This document shows, in pieces, positions 22,925 through 31,650 of a stretch of 64,000 nt of DNA. The stretch comes from Candidatus Saccharibacteria bacterium 49-20. Its GTDB lineage: Bacteria > Patescibacteriota > Saccharimonadia > Saccharimonadales > Saccharimonadaceae. Each line of letters starts with the position of its first letter. Position 1 is the stretch's first letter. The stretch spans positions 736,141 to 800,140 of the forward strand of contig MKSN01000001.1 of NCBI GenBank assembly GCA_001897295.1, written 5' to 3'. The translations under genes and the position numbers were made by a program. The notes below the pieces were generated by a model. It was not told where the DNA came from, ran no database searches, and saw only the letters and a list, made by a program, of their open reading frames with translations.

Positions 22925-25312
22925 TTATACCTTTCTTCTAAAGAGGAGTAGAAAAATCAGTACAAGGAGTGCTAAGAACCCTAAGGTGGCAACAGCAATC
23001 AAAATTCCAAAGTTGGGTGATCGGTGAACGCCCTGATGTCTGGCACCAAGCACTTCAGTTGCGACTCCTTGTCGCATGCTGTCACTTACCTCCTTCTGAG
23101 TAAGCCCGATCGAACTTATGCCCACAACGGGTCCACTCTCATACTCTACGCGTGCATTGCCTATAGCTGTCGCACTTCCTGAAATAACCTTTTCAACAGG
23201 TTGCACGTACAGAATCTGATATACATCGATCACTTCACCTGATTGACTTGTCCCAATGACATGCACCGTATGATATCCTTCAACGCCCTCGGGAAAGGTA
23301 ACCTCTCCGCCTAGCGAGCCATCTTCATTCGCACTATATTCGGCGAGTGTCTGCGGAGCTGAACGAATTTCAACCCGTACAGGCGAACCGGGGCTGAAGG
23401 TGCCGGGCGGTATCGAAAATGGCGTTGATTCACCAGCTCTAAACAGCTCTCCGGTCATAAACCGCACTGCGCTCTGTGTAATGCGTGTGTTCATATCGGC
23501 AACTCCCTCGAGCCAATAGCTCGTATAGCCCGCCGAACCGTCACAGCTCTGACAATCGCGCGGCAGCCAGAAAGAGGTATAGCTCGTTCGAATTGCTTCA
23601 GCTATTTTCTGATGACCAAACGGCGTGGGGTGAAATGACTCCGCGCCAATGAATTTCATCTCTTTAATAAAAGAAAGTGGCGCGATATCATCGCCTACCC
23701 GCACGGCGTTCATTCCTTTTTGCGAACCCTCACAAAGCCTTTCGCCCGTAAAAGCCTGGGACACATCAACATACGTAGCCTCGGCGTATCGTGCGGCAGA
23801 TTGCAAAATAGTATTAAGGTACTGAATAGATGCCTCTACGTATGTTCGCTCTTCGATGCTCAAAAGGCTTGCGGTCAGCGCATCGCACTGTACAGTATCC
23901 GAGGCGAAGATTGAAGGATACCCCACAACAAAAACAGCCGCGCCAGTTGAAAGCTTCACCTCTTCGATGAGCTGCACGATATCGGGTAATATCCTCTGCA
24001 TTTCTTGTGCACTCGCAAGACGAACGCCCTCTTTAGCCCACTCACAGGTTCCAAGCCCTAGGCATGTCTTGAGCTTACCCACCAAATCGACATCATTACC
24101 CCCAATTCCGATAGACACAAGAAGTGGCTGCGTATCGGACAGTTCCGCTAGTTTCGCACGAGCATCCGTAATTCTCGAGCCCGAACATGCCGCATTGGTA
24201 GCAGCCATACCCCACCCCTCGCCCAATAACAGTGGATACGACCGGACACTCACATGACAACGATTTGTATCCGTATTTGTACCCGGTAAGTAAAATGAAT
24301 CGGCCAGCTCACCTTCACCGCTCGTGTATGAGTCGCCCAGTGCAATATACTGCGACCCTGCAGATCTCGCTCGGCTCATCGGTGCAACTGTCACTCGCCC
24401 CGACCCCTGTTGCCTTACAAGAAATACAGAAAGTCGTAACCCGTCACTAGAAAACACGGGGCGATAAGCTCGCACGTAGCCTGGAAATACATCGGTTTTT
24501 GTCGAAGTGGAAGCAGCACACCACTGCACCACATCACTCAAATTCGACGTAACCCCACACGGTTCCCGCACCTCATACACCGTCAGGCCTTTATACCATC
24601 CCGTCGATGCTACCCAACGTCCATCGCGAGAAACCGCCAGCCCTAATATCGGCTGCGGCGAAGCCCCTACTACCGAAAGTGAAGCGACCCATATCGCCCC
24701 TCCTGTCTTGAAGTTGAGCCGCACAATACCTTTGCGCGGCACTTCAATAGCTGCCCACTTGCCATTCGAAGAAAGCGCAAGTGTCGTCATCGAAAGGCCA
24801 TCGAGCAATAAATCGCCTTCCATTCCCCGAATGCGATAGGATACAGTCTCGCCCGCGACCCTTTCAATCTGTTTTGAAAACTGTCTTACAAGACGATAGG
24901 TATACGACCCATCCGGCAATAATGCTTGATGAAGCAAAGAGTCTTCAGCCTGACTGTAGACACAGCGGTCCAGCCCAAGGCACAAATGCTCAATTGTATA
25001 AAAATAGCGCTCATTCGTAAAAGACATCGCATACTCAAACTGGCCCGCGTAATTTACAACTCTCGCAAGGCGTGGCTTACCAGACACCCCGTACACACAG
25101 GCTGCGCGTAGAGCATTTTCGCCCGCCATTTGAATGCGCGAATTACTTCCTGCACACGAGAGCTCGCTTGGCGACGGAGTTACCTCACTCACCTCTTGCA
25201 GTACCGTAAACGGCTCATCCACCCACGAGCTCGTCGACTCAGCACGCACCTCGCCACTTACAAAAACAACAGCCAATAAAGCTCCCAAAAGGAGCACTAG
25301 CCCATATTTCAT
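22925..25312 (-). CDS. Secreted, membrane-anchored GDSL/SGNH hydrolase
   Basis: 795 residues from ATG 25312, which has a GGGAGGG ribosome-binding site; the track's earlier start crosses the tsaD promoter region. Signal peptide (LVLLLGALLAVVFVSG), a ~260-residue N-terminal region with repeated beta-propeller-like strands (WAAIEVPRKG, GRWVASTGWY), then an SGNH domain: IALGDSYTSGEGE (catalytic Ser), GIGGNDVDL, and SFHPTPFGHQ (Asp/His). It ends in beta-rich linkers and a C-terminal TM helix with a basic stop-transfer RRKV. Probably a surface esterase or lipase acting on host or self glycans or lipids. Its stop overlaps the MurE-like promoter. Confidence 0.85.
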   Translation of the reverse strand: MKYGLVLLLGALLAVVFVSGEVRAESTSSWVDEPFTVLQEVSEVTPSPSELSCAGSNSRIQMAGENALRAACVYGVSGKPRLARVVNYAGQFEYAMSFTNERYFYTIEHLCLGLDRCVYSQAEDSLLHQALLPDGSYTYRLVRQFSKQIERVAGETVSYRIRGMEGDLLLDGLSMTTLALSSNGKWAAIEVPRKGIVRLNFKTGGAIWVASLSVVGASPQPILGLAVSRDGRWVASTGWYKGLTVYEVREPCGVTSNLSDVVQWCAASTSTKTDVFPGYVRAYRPVFSSDGLRLSVFLVRQQGSGRVTVAPMSRARSAGSQYIALGDSYTSGEGELADSFYLPGTNTDTNRCHVSVRSYPLLLGEGWGMAATNAACSGSRITDARAKLAELSDTQPLLVSIGIGGNDVDLVGKLKTCLGLGTCEWAKEGVRLASAQEMQRILPDIVQLIEEVKLSTGAAVFVVGYPSIFASDTVQCDALTASLLSIEERTYVEASIQYLNTILQSAARYAEATYVDVSQAFTGERLCEGSQKGMNAVRVGDDIAPLSFIKEMKFIGAESFHPTPFGHQKIAEAIRTSYTSFWLPRDCQSCDGSAGYTSYWLEGVADMNTRITQSAVRFMTGELFRAGESTPFSIPPGTFSPGSPVRVEIRSAPQTLAEYSANEDGSLGGEVTFPEGVEGYHTVHVIGTSQSGEVIDVYQILYVQPVEKVISGSATAIGNARVEYESGPVVGISSIGLTQKEVSDSMRQGVATEVLGARHQGVHRSPNFGILIAVATLGFLALLVLIFLLLFRRKV

Positions 25313-25426
25313 ATCACACCCTCCCACCTTAAGAATTGCTTGGGTTCTGCTTATAATTTTAAGGGCGTTCTCAGCAAACATCAAGCAAATATGTCCAAAG
25401 CACAACATCGTGGTAAAATGTAACAG

Positions 25427-26515
25427 ATGAGAATCCTTGGAATTGAGAGTAGCTGTGACGAAACCGCCGCGGCCGTCGTTGAAGACGGTCACCGTTTGCT
25501 TTCCAATGTCGTCCGCACGCAAATCGATATTCACAAGGTATATGGGGGTGTCGTTCCGGAAGTAGCGGCCCGTAGTCATATCGAGGTTATTAACCCTGTC
25601 ATTAACCAGGCCCTCGAGGACGCCCACCTTACCTGGGCTGATATTGATGGCATCGCCGTCACCTACGCACCAGGCCTCTCAGGTTCACTCCTTGTCGGCA
25701 CCCTTGCTGCGCGCACCCTTGCGGCGCAGAAACACATTCCCCTCTACCCTATTCACCACGTCGAGGCGCACGTCTACGCAAACTTCATTACCGATCAAGC
25801 AAACGGTATCGACCTTACCCTTCCTACAACACAGCCGACATTCCCCATGCTCGCGCTTATCGTAAGTGGTGGACACTCGCAACTCGTACTCTTCCGTGAC
25901 CACGGCGACTATGAACTTCTTGGTCAAACTCAAGATGACGCCGTTGGAGAGGCCTTCGATAAAGTCGCAAAAATTATCGGCCTCCCCTACCCTGGCGGCC
26001 CTTCTATCGCCGAAGCCGCGAAGAGCGGCGATCCTAAAAAGTACCAGCTACCCAAAGCGAAGATGCAAGGAGCATATGATTTTAGTTTCTCAGGCCTCAA
26101 GACAGCCGTTCTAAGGGCCGTGCAGCGTGAAGTAGGTGTCGACACGACTTTCCCATCTTTCGAGCTCCCAGGGCTTCTTAACGACGCACAGCGCGCAGAC
26201 TTTGCCGCCAGCTTCCAAAACACCGCGATCGAAACACTCGTCGATAAAGCCGAAAAGGCCTTCCATGACCGCTCCCCTGCCTCTGTTGTAATCGCTGGTG
26301 GTGTTGCAGCCAACCAAGAACTCCGTCGTCAACTTCAAGAACGACTCCCTATCGATATCAATTACGCACCGATGCAGCTCTGTACAGATAACGGCGCGAT
26401 GATCGCTACCCTTGGGTGTTTTTATGCCGCACGAAAAGAAGCTACCTCACCTTTCTCGCTCGAGATTCAGCCAAGCCTCTCAATGACAAAAACAGCCTGG
26501 AATCAGGCTGCTTAA
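25427..26515 (+). CDS. tsaD: tRNA N6-adenosine threonylcarbamoyltransferase
   Basis: Catalytic subunit for t6A37 formation on ANN-decoding tRNAs, acting with TsaB, TsaE and TsaC (none in this window). ASKHA-fold motifs: GIESSCDETAAAVVEDG at the N-terminus, metal-binding HHVEAHVYAN (~112), VSGGHSQLVL (~150), VIAGGVAANQELRRQL (~285). Its 362 residues are normal. An extended TGg-TAAAAT element ends 7 nt before the ATG, so it is probably leaderless. A GCCTG/CAGGC hairpin overlaps the stop. Confidence 0.97.
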   Translation: MRILGIESSCDETAAAVVEDGHRLLSNVVRTQIDIHKVYGGVVPEVAARSHIEVINPVINQALEDAHLTWADIDGIAVTYAPGLSGSLLVGTLAARTLAAQKHIPLYPIHHVEAHVYANFITDQANGIDLTLPTTQPTFPMLALIVSGGHSQLVLFRDHGDYELLGQTQDDAVGEAFDKVAKIIGLPYPGGPSIAEAAKSGDPKKYQLPKAKMQGAYDFSFSGLKTAVLRAVQREVGVDTTFPSFELPGLLNDAQRADFAASFQNTAIETLVDKAEKAFHDRSPASVVIAGGVAANQELRRQLQERLPIDINYAPMQLCTDNGAMIATLGCFYAARKEATSPFSLEIQPSLSMTKTAWNQAA

Positions 26516-26539
26516 GTTTACTCTCAAGTAATTATCAGG

Positions 26540-27517
26540 TTACTTTTTACGACGAACCGTCTGAAGCGCTTTCTTTGCAAAGGGCAACCCTTTACTCCAA
26601 AGGGTATAGAGAGGGGAGAGAGGTTTATCGAAGGTGCCGGCGAGTACCGTCACCTCTGACGCCCAGCCCTGTTTAAAGTTAGAAACACCACCCGCCACGA
26701 GACCACCAAAGTCATAGTGAGAGAGGCCCCATTCTTTAACCTTTTTAATCGCGTGCCACTTAAGCGCGTAGTTCGCACGAAGGTCTTGGCCAAGCTCATT
26801 CATGCCTCCATATAGTTCGTACGCCGTCGATTCACTAATGGCCAACCACAAAAAGGCAACAATCTCTTCCCCGTTATAGGCGGCAAAGATAGGGGAGTGG
26901 TCCTGCATTTGGATAAACACATCAAGGTAGTACTGAGTATTGTGTAGATTAAAGCCCGCGCGCGCCGCAGTTTGCTGATAAATCTTTAAACATTCTTCAA
27001 TATCTTCACGCTTTTTAATCTGTCGAATCTTCACATCAGCACCAGATTTACGGATATACTGACGAGTTTTCTTGGCCATATCGGCCAAAAGGTCACTCTC
27101 GGACTTCGTGGTATCGAGCATAATCGTCTCGGCTGAAAGCACCTTATTAGTGGCGCGAACCCAGCCTTCAGGCTTTTCGAATGCTGTTGTATCTGGCTCA
27201 ATCGACAGCGCGACCGCGTGATGATCACGCTTTACAAGGACGGCGAGTTTATCAAGAAATTCATCTTTATATTCATCTTCTGCAAGAGGTCCGCGTGGAA
27301 TGTACGAGAAGGCACGAAGGGGAAGTGGTAATCGACGAATCAGCACCTGAGCCGCGCCTACGACCTTATCCTCATCATAGGCAAATACTCGTTCAGCAAC
27401 CCAGCCATGACCAGATTTTACCTGCCCCCATGACCAAAGTTGAAGGGGATGACCCCCGAGTTCAAGGACATATTCATCCCATTGTTCTTTGTCACTACAC
27501 CTTTGAAGCTCAATCAT
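26540..27517 (-). CDS. FemAB-family aminoacyltransferase (paralogue 2)
   Basis: 325 residues of the FemABX type: LQLWSWGQVKSGHGWVAERV near the N-terminus, SYIPRGPLAEDEY (~90), KKTRQYIRKSGADVKIRQ (~150), and YALKWHAIKKVKEWGLSHYDFGG (~245), ending in a basic tail. It adds amino acids to peptidoglycan or related precursors by family knowledge. TATAAT ends 7 nt before the ATG, the leaderless pattern. Convergent with tsaD. Two FemAB genes in one window fit an interpeptide bridge of at least two residues, which is inference. Confidence 0.9.
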   Translation of the reverse strand: MIELQRCSDKEQWDEYVLELGGHPLQLWSWGQVKSGHGWVAERVFAYDEDKVVGAAQVLIRRLPLPLRAFSYIPRGPLAEDEYKDEFLDKLAVLVKRDHHAVALSIEPDTTAFEKPEGWVRATNKVLSAETIMLDTTKSESDLLADMAKKTRQYIRKSGADVKIRQIKKREDIEECLKIYQQTAARAGFNLHNTQYYLDVFIQMQDHSPIFAAYNGEEIVAFLWLAISESTAYELYGGMNELGQDLRANYALKWHAIKKVKEWGLSHYDFGGLVAGGVSNFKQGWASEVTVLAGTFDKPLSPLYTLWSKGLPFAKKALQTVRRKK

Positions 27518-27540
27518 ATGGACTATTATAACTCGGATTA

Positions 27541-27659
27541 GCTACGACCGAGTCACCTTATAACGTTCGCGTCCTCGCGCTACGTTTCAATGGGGCCCCG
27601 GCGCCCATTTCAACATAGGCTGCGGATTACTCTCTTTTATAAGGTGACTCGGTCGTAGC
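27541..27659. repeat. 119-nt element with perfect 23-bp terminal inverted repeats
   Basis: GCTACGACCGAGTCACCTTA plus TAA (27541-27563) is perfectly complementary to 27637-27659. Inside are two further hairpins (CGCG-TCCT-CGCG and AATGGG...CCCATT), so an RNA from either strand could form a three-way junction. It lies between the divergent FemAB and valS genes. It could be a structured RNA, a miniature mobile element, or a double-strand structure near parS. Neither strand shows a T-run after the closing stem, so it is not a standard terminator. Confidence 0.65.
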
Positions 27660-27711
27660 CTTCCTCTGTAAATCATGCTATAATTGCGATAGAAAACAGG
27701 GAAGTGCGCAT

Positions 27712-27729
27712 AACTTTCACGTGAAAGTT
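27712..27729. promoter_or_regulatory. parS-like palindrome 1
   Basis: AACTTTCACGTGAAAGTT is a perfect 18-bp palindrome whose 12-bp centre TTTCACGTGAAA is the core of the bacterial ParB site TGTTTCACGTGAAACA. A TATAAT at 27679-27684 lies upstream, so it also falls in the likely valS leader. Confidence 0.6.
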
Positions 27730-27749
27730 ACCGTGAAATCGAATTATTA

Positions 27750-27763
27750 ATTTCACGTGAAAT
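27750..27763. promoter_or_regulatory. parS-like palindrome 2
   Basis: ATTTCACGTGAAAT has the same TTTCACGTGAAA core, 36 bp from the first copy, with a half site (CGTGAAAT) between them. No further copy of the full core was noticed elsewhere in the window. Confidence 0.6.
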
Positions 27764-27802
27764 AACGGCATTTCTGCAAAACATCTAGACAGGATACTTA
27801 TC

Positions 27803-30355
27803 GTGAACCTTGCGAAAGCCTACGAGCCAAATCAATACGAGCCAAACATCTACGCCCTCTGGGAAACTAGCGGATCTTTTAAGCCTACTGGTACAGGCAA
27901 GCCTTTTAGTACCGTTATGCCGCCGCCAAACGCCAATGGTAACCTTCACCTTGGTCACGCGCTCGACATGGGACTCAAGGACATCACGACTCGCTACAAG
28001 CGAATGACGGGTCACGACACGATTTATATTCCTGGCGCCGACCACGCTGGCTTTGAAACCTGGGTTGTCTACGAACGCGAACTTCAAAAAGAAGGTAAGA
28101 GCCGTTTCGATTTCAACCGCGAAGAACTTTACAGCCAGGTATGGGACTTCGTTGAAAAGCAACGTGGCAACATGGAGCTTCAGGTGCGCGCCCTTGGCGT
28201 CAGCGCCTCATGGGATGACCTCGTATTTACACTCGATAAAAAGGTGATTGAAACCGTCTACGGCACCTTCAAGAAATTCTGGGATGAAGGCCTCATTTAC
28301 AGAGGTGAGCGTATCGTAAACTACAGCACAAAGTACCAAACCAGCTACGCCGACATCGAAGTAGACCACAAGATGGAAAAGGGTACCCTTTGGCACGTTG
28401 CCTACCCAATGATCGACAAGATTGGCGAGATTGTCATCGCGACTTCACGTCCAGAAACACTCTTCGGCGACACGGCTGTTGCAGTCCACCCAGACGACCC
28501 ACGCTACAAAGAATTTATCGGCACTAAAGTCATGCTCCCGTTAACTGGACGCGAAATCGAAATTATCGCCGACGAATACGTAGACCCTAAGTTTGGCACC
28601 GGTGCGGTAAAGATTACCCCGGCTCACGACCCGAACGACTTCGAAGTAGGGCAGCGCCACAACCTACCACGCCCTCAGGTCATCGACTTCGACGGCAAGA
28701 TGATTAACGTCCCTGAAGAATTCCTCGGCCTTGAAGTAGACGAAGCGCGTAAGCGAACCCTCGCCGCACTCAACGCCCAAGAACTCATCCGCAAAGAAGA
28801 GACTATCGAGCACACCGTAGGATACGACTACAAGAGTGGCCTCCCAATCCAACCACTCATCAAAGAACAATGGTTCCTCAAGATGGAGCCGCTTGCTAAG
28901 AAGGCGCTCGAAGCGCTTGAAGCAGAAGAAATTATTTTCTACCCAGCGGGTCGAAAGAACATCCTTGTTCAATACCTCAAAAACATCCGCGACTGGAACC
29001 TTTCACGCCAGATCCCTTGGGGTATCCCGATTCCAGCCTTTCAAAATGTCGATGATCCAAACGACTGGATCTTTAATGAAAACGTTGACGAAAAAACAAT
29101 AGTTATTGATGGCAAGACCTACCAACGCGAAGAAGACACCTTCGACACTTGGTTTAGCAGTGGTCAATGGCCATTTATTACTACTGACGCACTTAAAGAG
29201 GGGAGCGACCTTTCTCGCTTCTTCCCAACAGAACTCATGGAAACCGGTACTGACCTCCTTGACCGCTGGATTGCGCGCATGATCATGCTCAGCCTCCACG
29301 TGACCGGTAAGGTTCCCTTCAAGAATGTCTACCTGCACGGTATGGTGCTCGACGAACACAGCCAAAAGATGAGCAAGAGCAAGGGTAACGTCATTAATCC
29401 GATGGAGCTCGTGGCTGAATACGGCTCTGACGCGCTTCGCCTCGGCCTCATCGCTAGTCGTAGCCCTGGTCAAAACCAAGCCTTCAGCGTGGACCGCGTG
29501 ATTGCTGGCCGCAACTTCTGTAACAAGCTTTGGAATATCGCTCGTTTTGCGGAGCACAAGCTTGGCGAAGACTTCACGCCAAACGCCCCAGAAGCGAAAT
29601 CTTTGGTTGACCACTGGATCGTCAGTGAACTTGAAACCGCAAAAAAGACTATCGAACGCACCCTCGACGACTACCGTTACGCTGAAGCAGGTGAAGCGAT
29701 GTATCACGCCGTGTGGGATAGCGTAGCCGACTGGTACGTTGAAGCTTCAAAGGACCAAGACAACCTTGACCTTCTTGCCTGGGTACTCGATACCTCGCTG
29801 AAGCTCGCGCATCCGTTTGCGCCATTCGTGACCGAAACCATCTGGCAGACTCTTCCATGGCACAACGACCTTCTCATCAACACTGAATGGCCTGAAATCA
29901 TCGACTACAGTGAAATCGCTGCCGGTGAATTTGGCCAAGTGCAAGAAATCGTCTCTGAGGCGCGCTTCGTCGCGACGTCTCTGCCAGGTAACGACCGTTA
30001 TGGCCTCGTGTACCTCGAGGATACCCTGCTTGAAGAGAACGCCGATCTCGTAAAGCGTCTTGCGAAACTCAAGGAAATTACCAAAGCCGATCAACCTCGT
30101 GGCCTGCGCCTTGCGCTTCATAACCACGATGCGTGGCTCGATGTACCAGAGAAAACCCTTGAAGAACACAAGGAAAACCTTGAAATGCGCCTTGCGACTA
30201 CTCACCAAGAAATCAAAACCCTCGAGGGTCGTCTTTCAAACGAAAACTACGTCAATAAAGCGCCGGCCTCATTGGTTGAAGAAAGCAAGAAGCAGCTTGA
30301 AGAAAAGCAAGCGCTCGTAGAACGCTTACTTCATGAACTCGAAATTCTTAAATAG
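27803..30355 (+). CDS. valS: Valyl-tRNA synthetase
   Basis: Class Ia synthetase charging tRNA-Val, with CP1 editing domain. HIGH motif in PPPNANGNLHLGHAL (~35-50), editing region around ATSRPETLFGDTAVAVHPDD (~215), KMSKS loop in KMSKSKGNVINP (~525), anticodon-binding helical domain, and a C-terminal coiled coil (LEGRLSNENYVNKAPASLVE) typical of ValRS. 850 residues from GTG 27803. The 285-nt upstream region holds the inverted-repeat element, a TATAAT and two parS-like palindromes that could also act as leader hairpins. Confidence 0.97.
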   Translation: MNLAKAYEPNQYEPNIYALWETSGSFKPTGTGKPFSTVMPPPNANGNLHLGHALDMGLKDITTRYKRMTGHDTIYIPGADHAGFETWVVYERELQKEGKSRFDFNREELYSQVWDFVEKQRGNMELQVRALGVSASWDDLVFTLDKKVIETVYGTFKKFWDEGLIYRGERIVNYSTKYQTSYADIEVDHKMEKGTLWHVAYPMIDKIGEIVIATSRPETLFGDTAVAVHPDDPRYKEFIGTKVMLPLTGREIEIIADEYVDPKFGTGAVKITPAHDPNDFEVGQRHNLPRPQVIDFDGKMINVPEEFLGLEVDEARKRTLAALNAQELIRKEETIEHTVGYDYKSGLPIQPLIKEQWFLKMEPLAKKALEALEAEEIIFYPAGRKNILVQYLKNIRDWNLSRQIPWGIPIPAFQNVDDPNDWIFNENVDEKTIVIDGKTYQREEDTFDTWFSSGQWPFITTDALKEGSDLSRFFPTELMETGTDLLDRWIARMIMLSLHVTGKVPFKNVYLHGMVLDEHSQKMSKSKGNVINPMELVAEYGSDALRLGLIASRSPGQNQAFSVDRVIAGRNFCNKLWNIARFAEHKLGEDFTPNAPEAKSLVDHWIVSELETAKKTIERTLDDYRYAEAGEAMYHAVWDSVADWYVEASKDQDNLDLLAWVLDTSLKLAHPFAPFVTETIWQTLPWHNDLLINTEWPEIIDYSEIAAGEFGQVQEIVSEARFVATSLPGNDRYGLVYLEDTLLEENADLVKRLAKLKEITKADQPRGLRLALHNHDAWLDVPEKTLEEHKENLEMRLATTHQEIKTLEGRLSNENYVNKAPASLVEESKKQLEEKQALVERLLHELEILK

Positions 30356-30358
30356 TCA

Positions 30359-30697
30359 TTAGACTGAAGGCCACAGTGACTGTGCGTCACCACCACCCAT
30401 AAACAAGAGCTTCTTGTTCTGGATGTAACGGCGATCGTCATCACGTGGGGGTTGAATATTCGGAAGGCTCGAACGGAATGAGGCATTCACCTTAGGAATC
30501 GACGCACGTTCCACGTGGGTGTGGTAGTTTTGTGAAATAACCTTCTCGTATGCCGCGGTATTGCCCGCACTCTCGTACGCCGCAGGCACTGACATAGCAA
30601 CCGTAGTTGCTTTGTCGATGTGCATGTCATGCATCAGAATACCGGTGGTAGTCATGAGGGTGATGATTACAGGAATTGGTTTGATAAGTTCTAACAT
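30359..30697 (-). CDS. Small hypothetical protein with N-terminal membrane segment
   Basis: 112 residues. A hydrophobic N-terminal stretch (IPVIITLMTTTGILM, ~8-22) could be a signal anchor; the rest is polar with a RDDDRRY segment and ends in a Gly-rich tail (FMGGGDAQSLW). No known domain. A very good promoter (TTGACA-17-TAGTAT) lies 30 nt upstream, so it is probably real and expressed although no clear ribosome-binding site is seen. Convergent with valS with a 3-nt gap. Function unknown. Confidence 0.6.
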   Translation of the reverse strand: MLELIKPIPVIITLMTTTGILMHDMHIDKATTVAMSVPAAYESAGNTAAYEKVISQNYHTHVERASIPKVNASFRSSLPNIQPPRDDDRRYIQNKKLLFMGGGDAQSLWPSV

Positions 30698-30727
30698 ATT
30701 TTTGTTTTTGACTAATGTCTAAAAACA

Positions 30728-30756
30728 ATACTAGCATAAGCTTGATAATTTGTCAA
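30728..30756 (-). promoter_or_regulatory. Sigma70-type promoter
   Basis: Minus strand TTGACA (30751-30756), 17-nt spacer, TAGTAT (30728-30733). Consensus -35, near-consensus -10, reading into 30359..30697. Confidence 0.8.
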
Positions 30757-30772
30757 CTATCGGTCGCTTATG

Positions 30773-31231
30773 CTACTCATGGTGGTAAGAACCGCCGAGT
30801 GAAATCTGCTCAGCCCTGTAAATCTGCTCAGTAAGAATAAGACGCACTAACTGATGAGGGAACACCAGAGGTGAAAGGGACCAAATAAACTGAGCTCTCT
30901 CGTGCACGGTACTATCAACGCCATAGGCGCCACCAATAATAACCACTACCGTGCGCGAGGTGTGCAACTGATCAGAAAGAAGACTGGAAAGCCCTGGCGA
31001 ATCCAGCGCTTTGCCTCTTTCATCCAAAAGAACGACGTAGTCGTCGGTACCTAAGCGTGAAAGTATGCGCTCAGACTCTTCCTGACGCGCTCTATCGCCT
31101 TCTAAACTTGAATGTGGCAAAAGTACCCATTCAATAGAAAACGGTGCACGCAGGCGCTTCTGATAACGCTCGATACCTTCAGCTACCCATGACTCGTGTT
31201 TTTTTCCGACAGTGAGTACTTTGAGTGGCAT
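30773..31231 (-). CDS. rlmH: 23S rRNA pseudouridine-1915 N3-methyltransferase
   Basis: SPOUT-fold homodimeric methyltransferase that modifies helix 69 of 23S rRNA in the 70S ribosome. LKVLTVGKKHESWVAEGIERY at the N-terminus, VVIIGGAYGVDSTVHERA (knot, SAM site) and the C-terminal RAEQISLGGSYHHE signature. Its 152 residues are normal. It follows the HIT gene by 3 nt and is likely co-transcribed. Confidence 0.95.
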   Translation of the reverse strand: MPLKVLTVGKKHESWVAEGIERYQKRLRAPFSIEWVLLPHSSLEGDRARQEESERILSRLGTDDYVVLLDERGKALDSPGLSSLLSDQLHTSRTVVVIIGGAYGVDSTVHERAQFIWSLSPLVFPHQLVRLILTEQIYRAEQISLGGSYHHE

Positions 31232-31234
31232 GTG

Positions 31235-31633
31235 CTATTGCTCGATACGAATTTTTTCAGCAAGCTTTTCGAGCGCAGTGTGATCGGGCTCGTCGGCCAC
31301 AGGGCCGCTACGATGAAGATCCTTTGTTGTAGTAAATGGCACAACGTGAACGTGTGCGTGCGGTACATCAACACCAATTACCTCAACACCAACATACGGT
31401 GCATTCATCACTTCGCGCAGGTGGGCACCGACCTTTTGAACCGTTGCCATGAGGGCTTGATAGTCTTCACTCTCAAGATCCCAGATAAATTCAACTTGTT
31501 GCTTAGGAACAACAAGCACATGACCATCGGTGAGGGGGTTAATGTCAAGAAATGCAAAGGTCTTGTCATCTTCGTAGACTTTATAAGAGGGAATCTCTCC
31601 CTTGATGATTTTCGTAAAAACTGTATCTTCCAT
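31235..31633 (-). CDS. HIT-family nucleotide hydrolase
   Basis: 132 residues of the Hint branch. FTKIIKGEIPSYKVYEDD at the N-terminus, the hydrophobic core DINPLTDGHVLVVPKQ, and the catalytic triad motif HAHVHVVPF (HxHxHxx) near residue 103. Members hydrolyse adenosine phosphoramidates or dinucleoside polyphosphates. An extended TGc-TATAAT ends 6 nt before the ATG, the leaderless pattern; rlmH follows. Confidence 0.93.
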   Translation of the reverse strand: MEDTVFTKIIKGEIPSYKVYEDDKTFAFLDINPLTDGHVLVVPKQQVEFIWDLESEDYQALMATVQKVGAHLREVMNAPYVGVEVIGVDVPHAHVHVVPFTTTKDLHRSGPVADEPDHTALEKLAEKIRIEQ

Positions 31634-31650
31634 GTCACAATTATAGCAGG

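Noticed and set aside
27781-27802. T-box riboswitch upstream of valS
   Set aside because: No specifier loop or T-box sequence (UGGN antiterminator) was found; the leader consists of the inverted-repeat element and parS-like palindromes.
30359-30697. Dismissal of the 112-aa ORF as a shadow
   Set aside because: The rejection itself was dropped: a near-consensus promoter is correctly placed upstream, so it is kept as a probable gene.
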